DNA of 12,756 nt. Origin: CAZJYI01 sp964550025 (lineage in GTDB: Bacteria; Verrucomicrobiota; Kiritimatiellia; UBA8416; CAYOBW01). The stretch spans positions 1 through 12,756 of the forward strand of contig CAZJYI010000238.1 in assembly GCA_964550025.1 (NCBI GenBank), given 5' to 3'. The notes below the pieces were generated by a model that worked only from the letters and a program-made list of their open reading frames with translations, searched no databases and was not told where the DNA came from. This document shows, piece after piece, positions 1 through 9,200 of the stretch (within the stretch, counting starts at the first letter, position 1; every line of letters starts with the position of its first letter). Position numbers and translations under genes: made by a program.

Positions 1-59
1 TCGTGATCAATGCCCCTCAGTGGCAGGGGGCGTCAGCCAAAATGAGAACTGCTGATCCC

Positions 60-80
60 GTAGCGCCCCGCCCTGCGGGG
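60..80 (+). repeat. GTAG-hairpin repeat, copy 1 (REP-like)
   Basis: GTAG at 60-63 is followed after two bases by a perfect stem, CCCCGC (66-71) against GCGGGG (75-80), with a three-base loop. A GTAG tetranucleotide placed directly 5' of a hairpin is the classical layout of bacterial REP sequences recognised by RAYT transposases (family knowledge). The stem sequence differs from the repeats near 11.1-12.7 kb, so this would be a separate REP family. Confidence 0.45.
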
Positions 81-85
81 TGACA

Positions 86-110
86 GTAGCGCGGAAGTCC
101 AGTTCCGCGC
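86..110 (+). repeat. GTAG-hairpin repeat, copy 2 (REP-like)
   Basis: GTAG (86-89) overlaps an eight-base perfect stem, GCGCGGAA (89-96) and TTCCGCGC (103-110), around a six-base loop. It is in the same orientation as the copy at 60-80 and begins 26 bases after it, and both start with GTAGCGC. The shared GTAGCGC head with different stems suggests related elements that have diverged. A repeat of RNA-level function cannot be excluded. Confidence 0.5.
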
Positions 111-136
111 ACCACGGGCGGTGGACCCAGGGACAC

Positions 137-154
137 GCGAGATCTCCGCGCTAC
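137..154 (-). repeat. GTAG-hairpin repeat, inverted degenerate copy
   Basis: On the minus strand, starting at 154, the sequence reads GTAGCGCGGAG, matching the head of the repeat at 86-96. It runs into a short fold-back in which CGCG at 137-140 can pair with CGCG at 147-150, and GAGATCTC inside it is itself palindromic. With the two plus-strand copies this gives an inverted arrangement like a BIME. The stem is weaker than in the other two copies. Confidence 0.35.
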
Positions 155-235
155 TCGGGATCGAGACACGCTTCCCCCCTGGCACGACAATGGCCATGCA
201 CAACCCGTTCCCCGTGCCCCCCTGCTCTGTCCCTT

Positions 236-285
236 GATCCCTCCCGCAATCTCCCCCGCACGCGGGATAGATTGCGAGAGGGATC
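236..285 (-). terminator. Long hairpin downstream of the giant gene, candidate terminator
   Basis: The two 17-base arms, 236-252 and 269-285, are complementary except for one pair that becomes a G-U wobble in RNA. Inside them CCCGC and GCGGG form a further stem. The hairpin begins 12 bases past the stop codon of the giant gene, where a terminator would be expected. There is no T tract on either strand, so it is not a textbook intrinsic terminator; it could instead be a 3'-end stabiliser or another repeat element. Confidence 0.5.
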
Positions 286-297
286 ACGCCCTTCCAC

Positions 298-3200
298 CTA
301 CCTCACGATCAACAGTGTGCCCTTCCGCACGAACAGATCCGAGTACACCACGAAGGACGACCCCTGCACCTGGTTGTCGTAGCAGGCCTTGATCCAGTCG
401 GCTGAGCGCGCAACGTTCGACACGCGCATCTCGTCGAGCTGCCCGGTGAAGTAGTCGTTGTTGCGATCGCCGAGGCTCAACGCGTTGTTGTTCTGGTTGA
501 TGGCAACGGTCAGCGCGCGCGAATCCACGTCCACACCGTCGATGTACAGCCGGGCGAATTGGCGGTCGTACGTGCCGACCATGTAGACCCACGTGTTCAG
601 CGACACGGTGTGATCGGGGGCCTCGCCCTGCTGGTTGTTGATCCGCATCCTGAACGAACCACCGTTGTTGTTCTGCTCGATCTCGTAGGCATTGTCGCTG
701 CCCTTGGAGATCACGCCCGACCACTGGTTCCAGGCCTCGGGGCGGATCCAACCGCCGATCGTCAGGGCCTCCGTCAAGTCGAGCGATGCATGGTCGGGGG
801 CCCTGACACGATCGTTGCCATCAAGCTCGTAGGCCTTACCGATCATACTCGTGCTCGATATGACCGGGTCCCCGTTGTCCGCCCCATTGTTGGCATTCGG
901 CGTCGAGTCACCGGGCCCCGTGCTGAGATGGTATACCGCCGCAAACCCTTCCGACCAGGTCGACCCGTCGGTCGCGTAGGTTGGCGGCGTGGTTCCCGCC
1001 GGGTTCCCCCAGCGCGCCCAGAGCGTGGTCCCGCCCGGGGGCAGCTCGGGGATCTGTACCCATACGCACGATTCGCCCGACACGTCCCAGTTATCGACCT
1101 CGTGGTTGACCAGGGTCGTCTCGTCACCGCTCGCGAAGCGCAGGTCGCCGCCCGTGGCCGACGCGAACGAACCGTAGCTGAAGCCACTGATGCTCTCGCT
1201 GAATCGCACCAACAGCGGGAAGTTCGTCAGCGTCTCGCTTCCCCCGTAGCCGGAAACCGTGACCTTCATCCGGCTGGGATAGTCTGCCAGGTAGACGTCT
1301 GCATCGTCATCCATGATCGTGCCGACGCCCTCCCCGTCAGCAATGACCCCGTTTGTCGGGTTGTAGAGATGAACCGTGAACGCCTCCGACGGATGCTCGG
1401 GCACCATGTCACCAGCGACCTCCACCGTGATCTGAGTGACGACATGCCCCGCCACGATCGTCAAGGTCCCGCTCGTCGCGGTGTAGTCCATTCCCGCCTC
1501 GGCCGTTCCGTTGGAGGTCACGTAGTCCACCGCCACGTCGACCAGGCTCGTGGCCGACGAGGTGACCGTGAAGACCGCGCTGACGCTTCCGCTGTCCCCC
1601 TCAGTAACGGCCACGTCGTCAATCGAGACCGCCGCCGCCGTGCTCGTGAAGCTGGTGGTAGCATCCGCCCAGTCTTCGGCCAGGTTGCTGTCGTTCGTGG
1701 CGTAGCAGCGGTAGTAGTAGACGATGCCCGCGGAGAGTCCGTTGGCAACCGTTGCGAGCGGCACGTCCTCGTCCACGACCCCGACCGCAACCGTCGCTCC
1801 CCAGGCCGTGTGGTCTGTTCCCCCGTCGCTCTCGCCCCAGTAGATCGTGACCTTCGCATCGTCACCCATGGGCAGCAGCCCGTTGAGCGTCGCCGAGTAC
1901 CCTGTAATGTCGCTGGCGCCATCGCCGTTGGTCACCTTCGGATCCCGGCTGCTCAGCGCCGCCGCGACGTAGGCCGGATACCCGTTCGTGCCGCCCCCGA
2001 CCACGGCAATGCCGACGGCAACAGCCTCGTCGTCCTCCTGCTCGAGATCATCCACCGGCGTCACCGTGATGTTCGTCGACGTGCCGCCGGCGGGAATGAC
2101 GACCGTGGTGGCCGAAACCGTGTAGTCGTTGCTGATGGTCGCCATCGGCAGCGCGTGGCACCACATTCCCGGCTGAGCAACGGTACTGACGGGCTTTTCG
2201 TCTTCGCCCGGCTCGGTCACCCACCAACCGATGTTCTGCCCGCCGGCGCCCTCGCGGTGGAGGAAGATGAAGTTGTACGGCTGACCCTGCGTCAGGGTCT
2301 TGCTGCCCAGGGTGTCCCCGGTGAAGACCCGGTCGCTGTTGTCCCACACGTTGTCGCCGGCCATGTCGATGTACATCCACGCATGGTCGTCGCACAGCCC
2401 GCGGAAGGTGTGGCTTCCGGTTGTACGCGGAATGATGACGCCACTGAACACGGTCGCGAACTGGTCGGCATTGCCGTCGAACGTCGGGAAGTTGTTGAAG
2501 TTCAGAATCTCCCCGGTGGCAAGGACGTTGTGCATGCGCTCCTCGTTCATCGCAAGGATCGTGTTCGCCTTGTCGCCGGTGTAGACCCTGGTTTCGGAAC
2601 GCATGTAATTCGCGCCGTCCAGGTTGATGGCCGTGTCGTTCAAAACGTTCGTCAGGAAGACCGACCCGTGAATACCCTCCACGTACCCCATCGCGTTCGG
2701 GGCGAAGTCGAAAGTGAGCGTCACGTCCGAAATGGCCGGACTGCTCAGTGTTGCCGCAATATCGAACGAACCGCGCCGCTCGCTGACCACCGCCGGTTGC
2801 GAATCCGAATAGGCCGTGTCCAGCCCATACTTCCAGTCCAGGTAGAACCCGATCTGCGTCAGCTCGGCATCGCTGAGCACACGGTTGTAGATCAGCACTT
2901 CGGCGATCTCGCAGTTGGACTCCTCGTTGTCCAACCGGTATCCGCCAAGGGCAAGCCGGCCGATTGTGTAGTTGACGTTGTGGGACCCCGTGTCGCCGCT
3001 GGTCAGCAGCACGCCGTCCTTCCAGAAGCTCGCCTCGGGATCAGGGGCGCTGTTGATGTGCCCGGCGTGGACATGCCAATCGGTGTTGGCACTCCCCGTA
3101 GTGTGGATCCAACCGTCGGCGCGGAAGCGCTCGTCCAGGTTGCCGTGGTACCCAAGGAGCCAGTTGCGCGTCGCAGAACTGACAACCCGGAAGTTGGCGC

Positions 3201-6200
3201 CGCCGGTGTAGCGGGCCACCGAAAATACGGTGTACTCCTTGAGCCCATCGAAGTTGTACCCCGTCACGAGGTAGTCGCCGTCGAAGGTCACCACGGGCTT
3301 GCCGTTTGGACCACTGGCGTTGTAGGCGGTCTGGTCGTACCCGTTGCGCATCGCATCGCGATCGTAGCCGGACTTGTCCTCCCACACGTCGACCGGGTCG
3401 CCGTGCGGCGGGTTGTCGCTCGTATCGCCGTCACCGTCGATGTCGTCGGCCGCCAGCCACAATTCGCAACCGCTGATGCTCAGCGGATCGAAGCCCAGGT
3501 CTTCGCGCTGCGGGCTCATGGCGAGCGTGACTTCCGCCGGCGCCGCCGAGAAGCTCGCACTGGAAGACGCCCAGCCCTGCTCCGCCGCATTGCTGACGTA
3601 CGCGCGGTAGTAGTACATGCCGCCCGCGACGACCGATACCGTGCTCTCGAAGGACCCGACCGCGACCGACCCGATTGAGCTCGCGTTGCTCCAGGCCGTG
3701 GGGACATCGCCACCGTCGGTCAATCCCCAGTAGATCGTCGCGTCGCCGCCGCCGCCGGAGACCAGCTCACCGCTGAGCGTCGCCTGCGTCTGCGAGATGT
3801 CGAAGGCGGCGTTGTTGCTGACTGTCACCGTGCCGCCCACCGTCGCGAAGGGCTCACTCGGATCGGCCCACAGGGTCTCCTGCGCATTGGTCGCCTGGAA
3901 CGTGTAGAAGTAGTCCGTTTGCGTCGTCAGCCCCGAAATCGCGTGGCTGATCGCACCCTCGTGGTTGGTGAAGGCCCCCACGAACTCGTGCTCTGCCCAA
4001 CCGGCGGCACTCGTCCCGCCGTCGCTGGTTCCGTAATGGACCCACACGTCGTAGACCCGCCCGTCGCCGCCGCTGAGCGTCGCGTTCAACGTCGCCGCAT
4101 CGGCCATCAGCCCGGACTCCGTGGCGTTGGAGATTGCGGGCGAGTAGAGCGTCACTTCCGGCATGCTCCACCAGCCGGCCTGGTTCGGATCGCCCGGGTT
4201 GACCTCCATCTGGGCGCCACCCGGCGCCGTGACCTTGAAGTCCACCCAGTCTCCGCCGCCGCCCTCGCGGGACGCCAATGCAAAGGCGTAGGCCTTATCG
4301 CCGGTCAGCACGACCGTCTCGTTGTGCGCGGTGTTCCATCCCTCGGGGGGATAGTTCCTGCTGATGTCATTGGTCTTGGCGACTTCGAACTCACCCCCGT
4401 TCAGATCGGTATCCATCCACAGGATCTCGTAGTCATCGCCGTGCACGTAGAAGCCGTATGAGCCGGTCGTGGGAGGATGGAAATGCCCCCACCACATCTG
4501 GCAGTAATTGTCGGCCATGCCCGGTCCCTGCACCTCGTCGGTCCAGATTTCCTTCCCCTGGACGGCGGCGGGCCACTGGGCCGGGGCCGTCGGCGTCAGG
4601 ACGAACAGCCCCCCGTTCTGACCGTTGGCCACGCCGTCGTCGATGTTGGCGATCTCGGGCTCGCCCGCACCCCCGTAGTACGCGTACCGCAGGGCATCGA
4701 AGGTGTACTCGATGGGAGGCGGCGCTTCCATCGTGAAGCTCGTCGTCGCGTCGGCCCAGTCATCGTCCATGGCATTGGTGGCATAACACCGGTAGTAGTA
4801 GGTGAAGCCCGCTCCGGCGGCCACGTCAGTCGAGAAAGCGCCTTCGGGCGTATCGTCCAGGGCCACCGCGTTGTCCCAGTCCCCCGGGACCGTGCCGCCG
4901 TCGGAGCGTCCCCAGTATACGGTCACGTCGGCCACGTAGCCGGTCGTCAGCGTGCCTTGCAAGGTCGCCACGCCCACGCCCGCGGTCGCGATACCGCTGT
5001 TGACCACGGTCGGCGCGGCAACGGCTGGCACGTTCATCGACGGCGACCCCCAGGCGCTGTCGACCGCGTTCGACAGGCGGAAGGTGTAGAATGGCGTGTC
5101 CGTCGGAGTAAGCCCGCTGATCGTGTGACCGACGTCCATTCCGAAGACGTTCGTGTAGGTCCCCACAAGCGCGCTCGAGGTCCAGGACGTGGCGTTCGAC
5201 CCGCCGTCCGTGTCCCCCCAGTAGGCCCACACGTCGTACGCGGAGTTGGTCGCGTCGATTACGGCATTGAGTTGTGCCGAATCCAGCGTCCGGTCGGTCG
5301 CATCGGCATTGGTGACCTTGATGGAGGTTCCGAAGTCCGTCAGGAACGTTCCGGACGAGCCGTTGATGAAGTCCATCGAGCCCCACGCCTGCGCAGTCCC
5401 CTTGCCCCACTTCGCGTGGATGGCCTGGCCCCCGGTTGCCTCGTAGTAGCCGATCGCCATGCTGTAGACGCCCGCCACCAGGGAAACCGTCCCGTACTCG
5501 GCGGCACCTGTGCCCTGGTTGAAGTTGGCGTCGAGAACCAGTTCGCCCGCGTCCTCGAAATCCCCGTCGTGATTGAGGTCGAGGTAGACGACCGCACCGT
5601 CGTCGGAGTCGGTCGCGAAGATGTAGTCCGTCGTCTCGTCGGCCCAGAACACGCCGTGCCAGAGAACGGACAACGTGTCGTCCCCCGTGATGCCGGGCAG
5701 TGCGGTGAACGATGTGTAGCTGATATCGCCGCTCTCGGTCGAGCGCCCGCTCTCGGCCGCGTTGAACAGGTTGGCAATCGGGTCCAGGTTCCCCGCCCCG
5801 GTGAGCGTGTCGTACGTCCGGATGTTGAGACCCGCCGTGGCGCCCTCGGCGCCACGCGGCTTCTTGTCCATCACGAACATCGCCGCCGTGTCGGACCAGT
5901 CGTCGCCGTAGGCATTCGTCGCATAGCAACGGTAGTAGTAGGTGAGTGGATAGAACAGCCCGGAGGCCGTGTGCGAGAAGTTCGCGACGCTCTGCGCACC
6001 GAGCACGGCGTGGTTGTCCCAGTCGTCCGGGCTGCCCGTACCGCCGTCGCTCAATCCCCAGCAGATCGTGACGTCGCCGCGGTTGTGGTCGACGAAACTG
6101 CCGTTCAGGGACGCCATGCCGAGCGGTGAAATGCTCGTGGCGCCGTCGTTGGTAACCACCGGCGGTCCCAGCACGGTAAAGCTCTCCGAGGGGGAGGCCC

Positions 6201-9200
6201 ACAGATCGGTGGTCGCGTTGGTGGCACGGAACGTGAAGTAGTACTGCGCGTTGGTGTCGAACCCGCCGGCTACGTGGCTGATGTTCTCGTCGACCACGTC
6301 GTTGAAGGTCCCCACGTGCACGTCGTTGCTCCACAGGTTCGGCTCCGTCCCCCCGTCCGTCTCGCCCCAGTAGGCCCACACGTCAACGACCAGCCCCGAG
6401 CAGGAGAGCGTCCCGTTGAGCTGCGCCATCGTCGAAGTCAGGTTGCTCGCGTCGCGGTTTGCGATCGCCAGCGTGGAAGACAGTCCCGTCACGTAGACGC
6501 GCTTGCCGGCGTAGTCGTACTCCACGCGCGCATTGCTCGCATCCCAGTCCCCCGGCATGCCGCTGGTGTCGAGCGTCGGTACATTGAAGGCCAGGTTGCC
6601 GGTATAGGTAAAGAGGTCGTACTCTTCATCCGCGCGCGGTGTGCCACCCTCACCGAGCAGCTTCACCTTCCAACCGGCGCGCAGCTCCAGGTTGCCCGTA
6701 ACCGCAACCAGGTCGGAACCGGCAGCGCCCATCTCCCACTCGTAGCTCGACGCATCCCACATCCGGAAGCCGTCATTGCCTTTCACCGTCACGTCCAGCG
6801 TGCCCGCGGCACCCTCGCCGGCTCCCGGCGCCAACATGCCGTTGGACCGGACGTCGAAGCGGTTCTGGACGGTCACGATACCGTCACCGCCGATGGTTGC
6901 GGAGTTGTTGTTCTCGGTGTAGATCTGGTCGGTGCCGTCGTGTGTCCCGTTGATCAGGAGGGTTGCAGTCTCCCGCACCGTCATGTTGCGAATCCTGTTG
7001 TCGCCGGTCATCTCCAGTGGCGCTTCGCCATAGACGTGCAGGTCACCCCAGGCGTTGATCCTGATATTGCCGGAGTAGATCGAGTGATCCTGGCTGGAAT
7101 CCGGGTTGTCGAAGGTGTGGATGCTGTGCGCCCTGTTGTTGAGATAAATGTCGTTCTGGAAGTCGACCACGTCGTTCGCGGTCGGCGACCCGTACTGCTG
7201 CCAGTGCCCTTCAAAGCCCGTGTCCACGGACCCGGCATCCATTTCGACGCCGCCCTCGAGGTTCACCGTCAGCGGACCGCCGTGGGCCGCGAAACCGCCG
7301 TGCACGCGGTCCCAGCTCACCGCGCCGTTCTCGGTCTGCGGGCCGATGTTGAGCGTCAACGTGCCCTTGGTCTCGAGGATGGCCGGCATGGCGCGATTGT
7401 TGGCATCGAACGTGATCGTGGTGTTGGTGGATATGATCAACTGGTCGGGCACACGCAACACGACGCCGTCGTCGAGGATCGTGCGCTGATGGTAGGTGTT
7501 GCCCGTGCCGGTCATCACCAGCAAGCCGTTGCCGCGGATCCAAAACTCCGTGTCGGGGTTCTCCTGTGTCGTCAGGTCGCCGGAGAGGACCGCATAGTCG
7601 GCCTTCGTGTCGAGGTTATCGAACAGATTGATGTAACGGTTGGCGTCGATCATGATCCCGTTCTGGATTTCAACGACACCGTCCGCGTGGTGCGACCCGA
7701 ACTGAAGCACCTGGCCGTTGAATCCGGCATTTCCGTCGGACCAGTCAAGAGCAATGCCGCCTTCCAGGTTCACGGCCAACGTTCCGCCCCGGGCCGCGAA
7801 GCCGCCGCGGCTGCTCCAATGGACTTCGCCTGCGGCCGTCCCGATGTCGCGGTCGAAGGTCCCGGACGTCAGGAGCACGGCCGGTCGCCAGTCGTGGTGG
7901 CCCCAGAAGCGCAGGCAACTGTTGGTCGGCAGACCACGGCCGTCATCAGCGGCAAGCGTACACATCCTGATAGCCGTGGCGGTGAGGTAGCTGTTGCTGC
8001 CGGTCAACTCGACGAGCGTACTCCAGTAGCGGTCTCCCGGGTTGAACTGGTTGCCCTGGTTCTCATGGAAGCTGAACCGCTTGCTGGCATCGGCATTGCC
8101 GCCGCTGATGACGCCGGAGAGGCGTACAACATCCGCCTTGGTGTCCGGGTTGTTGATGGTCCCGATACTGCGGTAGCTGCTGCTGTCGAGGACGATATCG
8201 TTCTTGAGCTCCACCATGCTGTCGGCCGAACGCGAACCGAACTGCAGCGCATGGATGCTGTTGAAGCCCTCGTCGGCGTTGTTCCAGGTCAGAGCGTTGC
8301 CGCCTTCGAGCGTGACGGTGAGGTCCCCGCCGCGCGCGGCAAATCCGCCGCCGCCGCCGATGTTGTCCCAGTACACCTCGCCGGCGCCCTGGCCGATGTC
8401 GCGGTCGAAGGTGCCGCTGGTCTCGAGAATGCAGGTCTGGTCGGCGTTGTTCTGGCGGAAACGCAGGAGGCTGCCGACGGGCAAGCCCATGCCCTCGTCG
8501 GCGCGCAAGACTGAACGGGTGATGCGCGTCTGCCCCGTGTAGGTATTCATCCCCAGCAACTCGATGACCCCGTCACTGGTGTCGTCATCGCCGGCATGCA
8601 GCTCGGCGTCGCCGCCAAGCGCGCTGTGGATCGTCGTTACCGGCTCGATGTCGTACAGGGTGGAGGCCGTGATCGTCGCCCCCGTCAGGGTCGTGCCATT
8701 GCCGGCGATGAGCGTGCCGAGCGTGGATGGGTTCCCAAGGGTGATCCCGCCGGCCACGGTCAGACCGCCGTCGCCCGCTGTCGTGATTGTGGGGTTGGGG
8801 GCGGCAAACTGGAGCATTCCGTTGCTCAACACGATGTTGTTCAACGTACTCCGGGCCAGCATTTCGAGCGTCGCGTCGCCGGTCACGGTAATGGGCGTCG
8901 ACGCCAGGCTGTTTATGTCCGTGAAAGAAGCCTGGACGGCCCACATGCCGGCCTGCGCCGGGTCGGACGGTTTGATGATTCTCTCGCTCAAGCTGGGCGT
9001 TGAGAAGCGCATGTCGACGCCTGACCCGCCGCCGCCTTCCATGTGTGTGAAGGCAATCATGTACGGCCGGCCGGCCGTAAGTGTGACGGCCTTATTGCCG
9101 CCGTCGCCATCCCACTGGAGCTGCTCGCCGCGATTGGAACCGAGGCCCGCCACGCTCGAGGAGAAGACACCGTCGCCGTTCAGGTCCAGCCAGATGCCGC

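Larger units (their letters stand above)
1..235. other. Intergenic region without a credible gene
   Basis: No reading frame here looks like a real protein; the short open frames overlap hairpin repeats and have no recognisable family. The first 57 bases contain an imperfect hairpin (GCCCCT at about 13-18 against AGGGGGC at about 25-31) followed by AT-richer sequence. From 58 to 154 there is a cluster of GTAG-associated hairpins, listed separately. From 155 to 235 the plus strand is rich in C runs and I see no structure in it. Confidence 0.6.

Noticed and set aside
1..57. End of an insertion sequence (IS21-like terminal sequence)
   Set aside because: The AT-richer stretch around CCAAAATGAGAACTGCTGA looked like an IS end, but no inverted repeat partner or transposase is in the window, so I cannot support it.
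559..3678. Long open frame on the plus strand opposite the giant gene (1039 residues)
   Set aside because: It is rich in Arg, Val and His and has no recognisable domain. It runs antisense to a strand with clear domain matches throughout. Long antisense frames are expected opposite GC-rich codons.
4477..6129. Second long antisense frame on the plus strand
   Set aside because: It has the same Arg/Val/Gly-rich shadow composition and lies opposite well-recognised PA14-like and Fn3-like domains.
6274..8514. Third long antisense frame on the plus strand
   Set aside because: It lies opposite the beta-helix repeats and its internal repetition only mirrors theirs.
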